Part shown: positions 12,203 to 23,640 of the stretch, in pieces | Layout of the letters: the number at the start of each line of letters is the position of its first letter | Numbering within the stretch: position 1 is the first letter of the stretch | Source of the DNA: Ecdyonurus torrentis | Taxonomy: Eukaryota; Arthropoda; Insecta; Ephemeroptera; Heptageniidae | Reading direction: 5' to 3' | DNA length: 64,000 nt | Assembly (NCBI GenBank): GCA_949318235.1 | Contig: OX439133.1 | Coordinates: 4,653,990-4,717,989 of the forward strand | Notes under the pieces: model-generated | Seen by the model: the letters and a program-made list of their open reading frames with translations, nothing else | Databases searched by the model: none | Told to the model about the DNA's origin: nothing | Translations under genes and position numbers: made by a program

Positions 12203-14380
12203 ATGTCGTTTGGTCGGCGGTTGATGCAGCTCAATGCTTATGATAGACACAAACTACTGGTCAATCAATATTTATTGACAACGAAGGGAGATACGAGCAA
12301 GCTACAACGAGATACGTAAGTATAGAAATATTTTTGGGGATGGTTTGAAAATCATGAGAACATACTTCAGCATTGGGTGGTACAAAATGTTTATTTTTAT
12401 GTTAAAATGTCTCTCGCATTTAAATATTTCTGACCTCACTGTCAGTCCAGTATTTTTCCCTAAAACACAAAAAATAGAGTTCTATAATGTTAAATTATCT
12501 ACAAGTGGGTTTTATTTCCTTTTAAAATATGTGCGTAAAAGCTACATACATAATATACTGTACCAGTCATACTTGTAAAAATTATAACTACAGAAGAAGT
12601 AGCTATCCAGGTACATTCCTCCTGAATAAATCTGACCGCAGTGTTAATGTCTTCAAATATTAAACATATGGGGAAGCTTAAATTTAATGCAATCAGTCAG
12701 ATTTATTCGGGAGGAGTGTACCTATGTGCAAAGATAGCTGCTACAGGTGATCTAGCTATAGGTAGTACTGTACAAAGACAAATCTTATAATAATGATAAA
12801 CAGGCAAGATACTACATACAAGATAAGGACACGCTCGACCAATTTGGGCCGCCGTGAAATTCAAAATGAGCGTCTAAGCCAATCAGCGCCCAAGTTGAGG
12901 GTCACGTGATCAAAATAGACCAATCACAATGCAGCTAAAATCAACATGGAACCAGTTGGTATCCCTATCTTGTATGTAGTATCTTGATACAGGTAAAGAT
13001 CCTGATAGTGCGCCAAACATTGATATTATTCAGAAGCAGTAGACAATACATTTACTTGTTTTCCTCGCGATGTTGCAGCTCAGGTGACAGAAGAGATATT
13101 GACATCATCAGAGAACATCACAAGTTTTTGTGGAGTGAGCAAGATGGAGGTCATACCTGGGAGCAGAGACTGGCTAAGAAATATTATGACAAACTGTTCA
13201 AGGAATATTGTATCTGTGATCTGTCTAGGTACAAGGAGAACAAGGTAAACATATTGATGTTTACCCATCAAAGTGAACAAACTACACTTTACAAATTTCA
13301 CTCAAAATGAACGATCTGCATTTGGCGCTTCTATGTGTTTTAAGTTTTAACATAAGAACTAGATGGGGGAACTTGGAATTTGTAAAGTGTACATCGTTAA
13401 TTTTTTCACAAAATTTGTAAAGTGTAGTTCGTTCACTTCGACAGGTAAGCTATGTAAGCTATGCCAAAACAAAGTCATTCCTGCCAAAAGCTGTATCCGA
13501 GGTGCTAAACCAATCAGAGAGCTTGTTGTAAACCTACTAGCCAATCACAGTTAACTTAACATACTGTAGTTATAATTACACTGCATCCGCTCAAACTAGT
13601 ATTGGGACAATAGACAACTTGCATGCCGTTTTTTTATGGTCTTAAAAAATTCTTTAGGAAAAATGAATAATATTGGTGCATCTAAAACTTCTTAAAAAAT
13701 GCTCCTTCATATTTAAAATATTTTTTGAAATTCAAATTTTATTTGAAGTAAAGACAGTGGTCATTACGCCAAAAGACGGTTCGCGTTTCTTTTGCTTTTT
13801 AATTGTGGAAATCGTTCAAACGAGTTCGCAGCAACTGAAGAATTTTTTTCAACGGCCGAATTTTTTTAACAAATTGTATTTTCTCCAACAGAGCTGTTTA
13901 AAAAATTCGGCCGTTGAAAAAATTCTTCAGTTGGTGCAAACTCGTTTGAACGATTTCAACAATTAAAAAGCAAAAGAAACGCGAACCGTCTTTCGGCGTA
14001 ATGGCCACCGTCTTTACTTCAAATAAAATTTGAATTTCAAAAATTATTTTAAGTTTGAAGGAGCATTTTTTAAGAAGTTTTATATGCACCAATATTATTT
14101 TTTTTCCTAAAGAATTTTTTAAGACCATAAAAAAACGGCATGCAAGTTGTCTATTGTATAGTGCCTTCAAATTTCAGTACATACCATCAATTAGGGTGAC
14201 TTTAGCCAAATTTCAAACAATTATTAAGCCCCTAACTAAATCTCATAGAAACGTGAAATAAAAACTAATAAATTTTAATTTGTGCACTATCTTTTAGATT
14301 TATTTCAAGTTTTATGAGTTTTCCTATTCCTTAGGGAGTAAATAATAATGTGTTATGGCACATCCAATCTTATTTATACA

Positions 14381-14427
<47 letters not shown>

Positions 14428-16871
14428 ATGCCATTACTATAGGGATGCTGGGCTGGGTGTGCTTTTATTTTAGAAGTAGAGATGTTTATGGAGGAGCCTG
14501 TGTGACGCAAGCTGTTGGCATGAGTACAATGATGCATATATTTTGCTTCAGGTGGCGCTTCGCTGGCGTGTGGAGAGCGAGGTGGTGAGTGGCAAGGGTC
14601 AGTTTGAGTGCGGACACAAGCCATGTGTGTCCAAGGAGCAACTCACCACATGGGAGGTCAACTTTGGCTACAGAGAGGCGGGAGAGAAGAAAAACGCTCT
14701 TGTAAAATTACGTAAGTTTATAATGCTGTTCGTAAACCCTGTTCTCTGCTCCTAATATGATGATCAGCTATGGTTAATCAAATGGAATGCGCATTTTTTT
14801 GGTGCAAGAAAACAGGGCTTCTCATTTATTGCCTTGTGTGTTCTCTTTTTTACTTATAACAGTCCTTCTACTTTCTTTACATTATAAGATAAATGAAGTA
14901 TGCAGTGCAGTAGCATACAGTACTGGTATTAGCATAGGTATTAGATGTCACAAAGTTTGGTCTTGCTAGCACACAGATAATAAACAACATATTGGATAGC
15001 TTTCAATAGAATCTATCTGTGATTTTGTTAGTTTTTACAGAATACAAGAAATTATGAATAAAACTGACATTTTGTATCTAATTAAAGAGAAAAACTATCA
15101 TTGTTATTTGTAATTGTGATTAAAATATCATTAGTTTCTCTCTGTGTCTGTAAGGACTGATGAAGGCATAACACACTCCATCTCTCTTGGAGTTTATTGC
15201 TGAAATATTTCCAATGTGTTAGTATTTTTATATCTGTGCTAGCAAGATTTTTACAGAACTATGAGACTCGCTTCACTATGGTAAGACCCTTGCTAGTTTA
15301 TCTATCTTTTTCTTTTAAAGTAATCATCATTAAAATAAAATACCAATACAGTAAATTGATATAATACAGTACAGTGCTGTATACAAATAAATTACAAATA
15401 AAACTGATAGTTTGCATCTAATAATAATCAAAGTAAGCAACTGAAAAAGAAGGCTGTTGCCCTTGAAACGTCTTAAAACTTGTAAATATATTTGTGTAAC
15501 CTGTGCCATCAAGATTTTCACCGACCTCATCGTGGTAAGGTGCCTGTTGGTTTCTCCTATAATTTTCTTTGATTATTATTTCAAACCGAAATAGTTTTTA
15601 CCTTTCCTTATTAATTACGTACAGTACCCTATTGTTAGAAACAAAATACCAGTTTTATTTTTTTAAGTGTGTTAAGCACTGACAAAGGCATACAATCTTG
15701 TACTGAAAGATATCCAACGTTTTGTTTATTATCTGTGTGCTAGCAAGATCAAACTACATAATTTTTTGAATTATATCTCTTCACTATGCTATAAGACCAA
15801 TTTTTACTGCACTTGTAATTTAAAAATTAAAGAGGAAGTTCAGGGGTTACAACATGGCTTCTTCAATGTTAGATAATGAGAAGAACTGTTCTTAAACTCA
15901 CATATGATGACCCAAAGCCCTTCTGTAGCCCCATTGTAGCCCACTAATCATTCGCTCATCCTGCGAGATATGCAAAAGGGAGTATGCGGATGACGTCATA
16001 TTTATTGCGCTTGGAGGCCATACTGGAGTAGTGAATAACATTGCTCAGCATAGGACAAACTTTTTTTGAAACCAATTTTCTTTGAGAAATTAGGTAATTT
16101 TTTGTTATTGTTATTTTTCTCACATACTTGAGATACTAATTCAACATATTTATAGCATCAAAGCTCTCAAAAATATTATTAAGTGTTTTTAAACTGCCAA
16201 AATGAGTTATTTTCCTATGCCACTCATGTTATTGAGTTATCCAACATGGCTTTGACTTTAACATGAATGCATATACCCTACAGTAAAGCCGTAACTATGA
16301 TGTAAAAGATACGGGACGGGTTGCATATCTTGCAGGATGATCACGAGTTTGCGGGGCTACGGAAGGGCTTTGGGTCATCATATATGAGTTTATGAACAGT
16401 TCTTTTCATTATCTAACATTGAAGAAGCCATGTTGTAACCCCTGAACTTTCTCTTTAAATTGATTTTTTTTTCATTACTGCAACCAAATTTTTTATTCCC
16501 TATGCCAGTCTATATGTATACCACCACCAAGATGACGTCTCTAAGACCCTCCTATATTCTATATTCCAGGTCTCTGCGTGTCATGCTCACACAAACTCAA
16601 CTATCATCACAAGAAACGAGAGGTCAAGCGACAGAAGAAAAGACTGAGACATTCTAAACACGACAAAGCTTCATCTGAGCCTCCTGTCGACCAACCAGAA
16701 CCCTCATCTGTTACATTGGACCAATCAGAAGTGAGCACCAGTGAAGCTGGCCAATCAGAGAGCTCCTTGCAAGTAGATGAGGCTAAAGTTTGGAGAGAGA
16801 CGACGAAACAAGTGGAGGAGAAATCTAGGGATGAGGAATTTGAGGAGTACTTTGAGGATCTCTTCTTGTGA
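12203..16871 (+). CDS. FRA10AC1: FRA10AC1 homologue, 4 coding exons
   Basis: Coding exons 12203-12315, 13079-13244, 14552-14711 and 16570-16871 join in frame to 246 residues plus TGA. Hallmarks of the conserved FRA10AC1 family (nuclear; linked to the spliceosome in other animals) are all present: NAYDRHKLLVNQYLL (exon 1), REHHKFLW and KKYYDKLFKEYCICDLSRYK (exon 2), FECGHKPC with TTWEVNFGY and EKKNALVKL (exon 3), and LCVSCSHKLNYHHKKREVK plus the acidic tail EEFEEYFEDLFL (exon 4). The CxxxxC and CxxC pairs suggest a zinc-binding core. The tail between core and acidic end is Ser/Glu-rich and variable, as in relatives. Compared with the human protein the N-terminal stretch before the YDRHK segment is missing. 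Either this lineage starts shorter at 12203, or the AG at 12195-12196 is an acceptor for an upstream exon that I could not find. Introns 2 and 3 are filled with MITEs. The gene lies about 1 kb head-to-head from the OBP gene. Confidence 0.95.
12598..12745. mobile_element. Short palindrome in FRA10AC1 intron 1
   Basis: GTAGCTATCCAGGTACATTC is mirrored by GTGTACCTATGTGCAAAGATAGCTGC, and the inner arms contain AATAAATCTGAC and its inverse. No coding content. Confidence 0.65.
12803..12987. mobile_element. MITE with CAAGATACTACATACAAGAT ends in FRA10AC1 intron 1
   Basis: Inverted ends CAAGATACTACATACAAGAT and ATCTTGTATGTAGTATCTTG enclose a GC-richer core with CCAATCAGCGCC and CACGTGATC. It lies about 90 bp before exon 2. 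Confidence 0.8.
13460..13606 (+). mobile_element. Dispersed CCAAT-containing repeat, copy 1
   Basis: Landmarks AAACCAATCAGAGAGC, AACCTACTAGCCAATCACAG and ACTAGTATTGGGA are shared with 17228-17372. Confidence 0.7.
13606..14160. mobile_element. Palindromic element of about 550 bp in FRA10AC1 intron 2
   Basis: Ends CAATAGACAACTTGCATGCC and GGCATGCAAGTTGTCTATTG start two arms of about 250 bp that meet near TTCTCCAACAGAGC. The arms are nearly identical, so the insertion is young or gene-converted. Confidence 0.85.
14382..14425. repeat. (AT)n microsatellite in FRA10AC1 intron 2
   Basis: About 22 uninterrupted AT dinucleotides. Confidence 0.95.
14724..14826. mobile_element. Short hairpin MITE-O copy 1
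   Basis: GCTGTTCGTAAACCCTGTTC to GAAAACAGGGCTTCTC, with AATGCGCATTTTTT inside. Copy 2 is at 54505, and an inverted end recurs near 53196 and 59852. Its left end lies about 12 bp inside FRA10AC1 intron 3. Confidence 0.75.
14955..15760. repeat. Inverted-repeat unit in FRA10AC1 intron 3
   Basis: CTTGCTAGCACACAGATAAT at about 14963 is answered by ATTATCTGTGTGCTAGCAAG at about 15729. Inside are three related blocks with TGATGAAGGCATA or GCTAGCAAGATT motifs. Family unknown. Confidence 0.5.
15826..16468. mobile_element. Palindromic element split by a nested MITE-A
   Basis: AAGTTCAGGGGTTACAACAT is mirrored by TGTTGTAACCCCTGAACTTT. The arms also share GACCCAAAGCCCTTCTGTAG and its inverse. MITE-A (15976-16281) sits between the arms, so this element is the older one. 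Confidence 0.85.
15976..16281 (+). mobile_element. MITE-A copy nested in a palindromic element
   Basis: GTATGCGGATGACGTCATAT to AACATGAATGCATATACCCT, full length, lying between the arms of the 15826-16468 element in FRA10AC1 intron 3. Confidence 0.85.
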
Positions 16872-16974
16872 ATATATTGGGGTTGTATCTGAACTTGTGG
16901 CCTATGTGATCAGGTCATGACCTTATGTCCAAGTGACATGACCTAAGTACGCGGTCAATACTAAATATTATACA

Positions 16975-17018
<44 letters not shown>

Positions 17019-17071
17019 AAAATTGTTTTTACTGTGCAATGTTTTTAATTAATTCCAGTTTTGCACTGAAT

Positions 17072-17077
17072 AATAAA
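17072..17077 (+). terminator. Polyadenylation signal of FRA10AC1
   Basis: AATAAA about 200 nt past the stop codon, after a long poly-T tract (16978-17016). It is the first canonical signal downstream. Confidence 0.5.
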
Positions 17078-17227
17078 GAACTTTTTTTTTTTTTTTTTAG
17101 TGTAATAAATTGAGTCTACAAGTTCCAAAAACCGATTCTTCCATTTTCAACAAAGATAATGCGTTGTAAAAACTCACTTTTATTGAAAATGAAAGAAGCG
17201 ATTTTTGGAACTAGTAAATTCAATTTA

Positions 17228-17372
17228 CACTCTGGCCAAAATAAGGTCGTTCCCTCCAAAAGCTGCATCCGCAGTGCTAAACCAATCAGAGAGCGTGTTA
17301 TAAACCTACTAGCCAATCACAGTTGACTTTACATAGTTAATTACAGTGTATCCGCTTGAACTAGTATTGGGA
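17228..17372 (+). mobile_element. Dispersed CCAAT-containing repeat, copy 2
   Basis: Same landmarks and order as 13460-13606. It begins about 350 bp past the FRA10AC1 stop. Confidence 0.7.
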
Positions 17373-17379
17373 GAAATGT

Positions 17380-18120
17380 ACTGTATCTTATTATTAGTTT
17401 GTTTGTTTGTTTGTTTTTTGTTTTTTTTTACCAAACTACTACATTCTACATTAATTGATGAAGCACCAAGCCAACCCAGTGGCCAAGATGCATGCACCCT
17501 TCCACCATCCAACTTTGTGGATATTAAGCCTGAGGGCTAATTTGATGTTATTTGAGACCAAAATGTTGCTACTGTCTCCGAGGTGATGGCCTAACCTGGG
17601 TGCAGTGAGATAAAATTTGAGGAGCAAAATGCTCACAAAAACCGAGGCATTTAAATGTGGGGTGGTTCTTGGCTCCCATACCAATACCTCATCATCTGTC
17701 AACTCAAGGCCGTAAGTCCATTATTTTTATTATTTTCTTCTTTTTTTCTTTAACGCAAACTCTGGACTCTTACTTGAGCGTTATGTGGTTATTATTATTA
17801 TTTACCCCAAATAGGAGACTTTTTTCCAGTGATAATTGTGTTTGATGTCACTTAAAATGGTATTTTATAACTTGTTATTTAATGATAATAAAATGATATT
17901 AAAAAAAAAAAAAAAAATGTGTAATTTTTAAACATTATTTTCTAAATAGAATAAAGTATGAGAAATAAATCATATTATAGTAACTAGTAATATATTAGTA
18001 AAGCATATTAATGCTTTAGCATAGTGAAAATGTGTCTTTAAGTAATTTTGTCAATTTACGGAAAAAAAATTGCAGTTAATTTATTTATTTATGCTGCTAT
18101 TTATTATTATATTATTTATT
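17380..18120. other. Intergenic stretch without recognised gene
   Basis: AT-rich sequence with a GTTT run (17398-17416) and poly-A (17899-17917). Short open frames here lack splice or family support. Confidence 0.5.
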
Positions 18121-18173
18121 AAACACCAAGGTGTACTTATACAAATATATACTGTACATTGCACTCTACAAAT

Positions 18174-18572
18174 CTACAGTTTTGCATATTGACTTAATGA
18201 TAGGGTCCGAGATGGTGAATGAAGTAAGTGGTACCTAGTACATAGGCCACCACATAACAAACATACACATTTATCATTACACTCGTGATATTCTTTAATC
18301 TGACAGATTACATGATGGAAACCATGCACCGCATAACGGGTAATAACATGCCTGTCTGTACAGTTTGGGCCTTTCCACCCATTAATATTAAATGCAGGGG
18401 TATTATAGAAGGCCAGGCTGATATCTTCAGTTTTACTTAATCTATCCTTAACAATTTTTATGTAATTATCTGTTTTTAGAAGTTTAAATTTCAATTGTAG
18501 TTCCTTTACAAATAACTCCTCCCCTGCTAGCTCATAAACCAGCCTTGACGATGTAAATTTTGATAGGCACAT
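18174..18572 (-). pseudogene. Non-LTR retrotransposon remnant, Cys/His-rich C-terminus
   Basis: The frame encodes TRYAVHGFHHVICQIKEYHE then CNDKCVCLLCGGLCTRYHLL and stops soon after. The pattern of Cys pairs followed by YHLL resembles the C-terminal zinc-knuckle region of LINE ORF2 proteins. That assignment is inference, since no reverse transcriptase motif is present here. Related fragments at 44560-44700 and 47770-48240 keep HGFHH-x-IC-x3-KEYH or FHH-x-IC-x3-KEYH at protein level, as expected for 5'-truncated copies of one family. Confidence 0.5.
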
Positions 18573-19542
18573 CAGTACCCGTTTTGTTTTAAGTGCTATT
18601 TATGTAACCATTTCTTTAATTTATTTTGATTTATCATAATTATGCAACTTTTCTGGTTCATTTTATCATAATTTATTTTTTAATTTTTAATAAATTTATA
18701 ATATGTAATTAATAAATATTCACCTAAAAATTTTGTTGAATTTTAAAATATTTACTTTTAGGATACATAATTGTCTTTCATTCATTTTATTCAATAAACA
18801 CACATGGTGTGCAACATATAACTTAAATTTACAAAGTAAAAAATAGTAAATTACGTACATAAACATTACTCTTGAGCATAAGCTGTTAGACCAATGCTAC
18901 AATTAGTACTGTTAGCGATATGATGGCCAGCCTGTATGTTCGAGATGATATTTGAATGGGTTAGCGCCAAGGCGAGTCCCGAGGCGTGAGCGCCGGAGTT
19001 GGTGGAGTGCGCTCGACGCATGAGACTGGTCCGATGTGGAAAGATTCGATCGGAGACAGTGAACGAAGTCACATCATAATGTAGCCTACGGGTATTATTA
19101 TTGTAATAGTGTGTAATTAGTGTGTAAGTCAAAATACATTTTATCATCTTTAATCAAGATCTTCGTGTCTTCATCATCTTATTTACTCAACCTGTAACCC
19201 ACAACCACCCCAACCTATATTATATATTTAACAGTACTTTTCAGCAAATGATACTGATCACATTGCTCACCACACAATTTACATTTACATGAGGTACCAC
19301 ACTCGTGGTAATCTTTCGTTATGCAAATTTTATCTCAATCATTTTATTATTATTGATAACGGTTTGATAATTTTGATTTTGCATTTATATCAAATTTTGT
19401 CACTTGATTGCAATATTTCTTGTTTAAATTAAAAGCCACATGCTGGTGCTTTTGATTTATTATTTTCCTAAAAAAAAAAATAAAAAAAAAAAATAGATGA
19501 CATAAATATATTGTACTTTTATTTTTATTTTTTTATTTTATT

Positions 19543-19941
19543 TAAGGTGGTGGGGGACCGACTTGAACCGGAAATCGCTAAAAGAAGAATATATTTTCCC
19601 AATAATTTTTGGTACATGATTTAATTCCAATAAAACAAATACTAAAATTTTCAAATAAAATCAAGTAAATTTAAAATATATTTTTTTATACCCCAAAAAA
19701 AATTTTAATGACATTTTTAATTGTAATAAAGTTTCTAATTTGACTAAAATTTCCCGCTCAAATTTAAATTTCCACATTTACATGTTATTTTTAAAGTGTA
19801 ATAACTTAAATATTTGATCGTGTTTTCACATGTTTGACATAACTAAATTTTTAAGTAACATTTCTTCTTTACTTTGTGTTAATATTGTTATTCGCAACCA
19901 TCCTAGTTTGCGAGCTATCAGTCGGTCACCTACCCCCTTAA
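19543..19941. mobile_element. MITE-K copy 2
   Basis: TAAGGTGGTGGGGGACCGAC to AGTCGGTCACCTACCCCCTT, with ends as in 8112-8438. Confidence 0.65.
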
Positions 19942-20299
19942 CTCATATAGAATACAGTATTATACAGTTTTGAGGTCATTATATATTATTCCGCTTCAGA
20001 GAGCTATTCGCTCGTGTCGAAGCAATATCATAGTTAGTAGTTAGAAATTATAAAAAAGATAAGAAAGATGAGGTGATTGTCTTTTCACACATTTATATAA
20101 AATAGTTATTATCCATTTGAATAGTAGTAAATGTTTTTGTTTTTTTGTTTTTTTAGCATATTAATTACTGTCTTTTGAAAACATAGTTTTTTAATAAATT
20201 TTTGAAAGTTTATATAATTTTTATTTTTTATTTGATCTGGTAGATCATTGTATAAATGAACACCTTTGGTTAAGATATAGTATTGTTTATAATTGTCTT

Positions 20300-20711
20300 T
20301 AAAGCCCTTGTCAAGTTACTTTTTTTATCATTTAGAATACTAGATTGATAATTACCATACATTAATATCCATGAATTAGACACCATCACGTTGATTTTGT
20401 ATTTATTTTCGTTTATTTTCCTTTTTGCGGTGATATCACGTATGTGACGTCACAATGTACCGCCGCCGATCACAGTCACCGCTCTGGTCACGTGGTAAAT
20501 TAAAGCCCCTTCCTCAAGTTCTTTTACCCCTATCACGGCCCCATCGGTACATTGTGACGGCAGATACGTGATATAACCGCAAAAAGGAAAATAAACAAAA
20601 ATAAGTACAAAATCAACGTGATGGTGTCTAATTCATGGATATTAAGGTATGGTAATTATCAGTCTAGTATTCTAAAAAATGATCAAAAAAAAGTAACTTG
20701 ACAAGGGCTTT
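20300..20711. mobile_element. Palindromic element of about 410 bp
   Basis: AAAGCCCTTGTCAAGTTACT is mirrored by AGTAACTTGACAAGGGCTTT. The arms run through GACACCATCACGTTGATTTT and its inverse to a GC-richer centre containing TGACGTCAC. Confidence 0.9.
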
Positions 20712-20998
20712 CAACAGCAATTTTTTTTTCCCCATATTCTATTTTTGGGTGAAAAATGTTATAATTTACTTTACCAATAATATTTACTATTTCTACTTAT
20801 TTACAATAAAATTACAACAGAAAATATTAAAAATTCTTAGGATATTATATTAATTAGACCTAATGTTGATAAAGGTTACATCGTCATCGTTATAAAATAC
20901 CATTACGCCTGCAGAAATGTGAGTATATGCAACCAGTTGCGAAGATATGCATGCAAAGTTGCCTAAATCGCAGGCGCTCTTTAAAATAATATTTTATA

Positions 20999-21136
20999 AA
21001 TGAAAGGGTTTGGCTTTCGTGTTACACCGTGGTATAAAAGCAGTAAACTGACATTGAAAATGAGTCCCGGTCGAGCTGGATCCCTTTACAATGTCATTTT
21101 ACTGCTTATACAACACGAAAGCCAAACCCTTTCATT
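20999..21136. mobile_element. Hairpin element of about 135 bp
   Basis: AATGAAAGGGTTTGGCTTTC is mirrored by GAAAGCCAAACCCTTTCATT, with a loop around GAGTCCCGGTCGAGCTGG. Confidence 0.85.
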
Positions 21137-21335
21137 AAAACTTCCCGATAGGCGTTAAAATTACAAATTCTCAATTTATAAATGATTAATTTTTTATTAT
21201 TATTATTATTTTATTAATTACGTACTTTGAGGCAATTATACTAATAGAAGGAGGAGGGGAGAAAATGATATGATAAGATAATATTTATAATAATAGTTCT
21301 TTATTGGGTTTAGATATTATCAAAAAAATGGGAAT

Positions 21336-21584
21336 GGGCTAGGGACCGGATTTTCAGTTTCAAATGTCTGCTTGCGCCTGCAAAAACAGCAGTTACTTTT
21401 CCTGCTGCACAACTTATTATCAATTTGTACAATATTTCCTATCTACCTGTAATTTACCTCAAAATACCTGGAATGAACTAAAGTTTATAAATATTTAGTA
21501 AATTGTTGTGCGGTACGAGGAGCAACCAAACTTGCAGGCGCAAGCAGACATTTGCAACTGAAAATCCAGTCCCGACCATGGCTA
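21336..21584. mobile_element. Palindromic element of about 250 bp
   Basis: GGACCGGATTTTCAGTTTCA and TGTCTGCTTGCGCCTGCAA are mirrored by TTGCAGGCGCAAGCAGACA and CAACTGAAAATCCAGTCC. Confidence 0.85.
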
Positions 21585-21688
21585 TAGTTGATTATAAAAA
21601 TGCAGGCTAAATCGTAATTAAATATTCATTTATTATTATAATTATTATTTTTAATATAAATTTTTGTTTAAAAAATAACACAAAGTCA

Positions 21689-21845
21689 TTAAGAGAGTAG
21701 GTGACCGGCTGATATCTGACATACTTAACGGCCGTGAAATACATAAAATTAGCATGAAGGAAAGATGAAATGTTACTTAAAAATTTATTTATGTTAAATA
21801 CGATCAAATATTTAAGTTATTTCACTTTGAAGATAAATGTAAATG
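21689..21845 (-). mobile_element. MITE-K half copy
   Basis: TAAGAGAGTAGGTGACCGGC and the following 120 bp match the right arm of the 19543-19941 copy in inverse. The other end is absent. Confidence 0.5.
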
Positions 21846-21895
21846 TGAACACTCGAATTTTAGCACCAAAAGTGAAATCAGAAACTTTCGTGTGT

Positions 21896-21998
21896 GCTTT
21901 TCCATTAATTTGGAAAATCCTTACTTGTCGATAAGACAATGTCTTGACTGGGACTGGGATTGGTGTGGCACGATAACACAATATGGCAAAAAAAAAAA
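21896..21998 (+). mobile_element. SINE 3' tail, detached
   Basis: CGATAAGACAATGTCTTGAC followed by AGCACGATAACACAATATGG-like sequence and poly-A, matching the tail of the SINE at 44741-45115. No tRNA-like head is visible. Confidence 0.65.
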
Positions 21999-22489
21999 AG
22001 GGGGGGTGGTCAATTAACTTAAAATTATTATCAGATAGTGTTTTTTTTTTCTGAATATAATTTTTTTAAAAAGATAGTTTCGCAGTTATTAACTAATGTC
22101 ACTAACCTATACTACCCTTAATAAAAAACCTGTTAGAAAATATAAAAATTTGCTATAGCGATATATCTAACACTCTAAAGGGAGCAATAAAATACAGTAA
22201 AAAACAAATTATTTATATTTTGAACAATATTTTTATATTTTTGCTATTTTTTTAGCTTCACTTACACATTTAGTATAACAAAATTAGACAACAATGTAAC
22301 ATGCATGTCTTGTTATAACATACAAAATAACAACAATGGAAATCAGAAAAATATCAAAGTGAGAGAAAAAGAGAAACAAAATTGAGATCACATAATTTTA
22401 GGTCAAATTTTTACAGTTAAGTTTTTTACCTAAAATTTTTAGCTAACAATAATTAAGTGTATTAGTTTTAGGATTTAGAGAGAAAGAGA

Positions 22490-22490
22490 A

Positions 22491-22525
<35 letters not shown>

Positions 22526-22526
22526 C
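22490..22526. repeat. (AG)n microsatellite
   Basis: Pure AG run with a degenerate GAGAAA lead-in. A second run is at 22810-22836. Confidence 0.9.
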
Positions 22527-22957
22527 TTGTTAGTATAATATATAGAATATTGCAAAGAAATGAAAAATACATTCTATTATACGTGAATGCAATTTTTTTT
22601 AACTCTTAAAAAATGTGGAATTACATTCATAAAGAATCAAACCAAAAAATATGTATATAAAGAAAGATGTAGATTGGAAAAAAAGTTAAAAATTATCAAA
22701 AAATTTACAATAAGTTGAAAAATAAACATGCATCTACATACCAAATTTAACATTTAGTTTTTGTTGGCGTTTTTAAAGAAATAAATTTTAAAGTTTTATT
22801 TGATACAGCAAGAGAGAGAGAGAGAGAGAGAGAGAGTAAACTGAAAAAAACATGCATTTTTGGAAAGTTTATGTTATGCTATCCTTTGTAAATTTTACCA
22901 TCAATATGGCGTCCGTTTAAGATCAATTTGTTAAGTAATATAAAAAAACATTTACTG

Positions 22958-23109
22958 ATAAAGGAACAACTGTTTTGAAGCCGACTATAAGCAATTTCGC
23001 TCACATCCGCTTCCGTTTTGACTTATTGCGCATGCGTAGTAAGGAGAAACGAAAGCGGATGTGACCGAAATCACTTATAGTCAGCCTCAAAGCCGTTGTT
23101 CCTTTATTA
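22958..23109. mobile_element. MITE-J copy 1, palindrome
   Basis: GGAACAACTGTTTTGAAGCC and GACTATAAGC are mirrored by GCCGTTGTTCC and CTTATAGTC around GCGCATGCG. Copy 2 is at 27281. Confidence 0.8.
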
Positions 23110-23640
23110 GTCAATTAGAATTGACAGTACTGTAAAAGAGAAAGAGCTTTTTATGAAATTAGAAAACATGCAATTTATAAAGTACAAAATTGTTTTCATA
23201 TACTACCCTATGTATTTTTAACCACCAATATGGCGTTCCTTTAAAAGGTAAAAGTGACAAAAGTAAAATATAATTTTAGTAACATTTGAATTAAAGAGAA
23301 TACTTAAAAGTTTTTAAGAACAGAAAAACACATGCATAATATTTTCAAGAAAATAAAAAGGTGAAAAAGATTATAATAAATTTTTGGCATGCAGTCATCA
23401 GGCAAAATATATTTCTATATAAAGATATCAGGAGTATAACTACAGTAATATTACAGATTAATGTGCTTAATTATTGTACATTAATTAGGTCTGTTGTATT
23501 ACCTTCGTTTAATAATTAATTACTTCCATCCATCTCTCAAACTGCGTACACGTCTTTCTCACTCTGCGAATTTATTTTATAATTTTTTCATCGTCGTCCA
23601 GCTAAAAATAAGTAGGAATTTTCATATTATTAATTGTTAA

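Noticed and set aside
13673..14170. Overlapping open frames on both strands in FRA10AC1 intron 2
   Set aside because: Both come from the two arms of one palindrome and encode the same peptide in inverse; no family match.
18866..19147. 93-codon minus-strand frame
   Set aside because: Probably the 3' region of the same retrotransposon family; no conserved motif.
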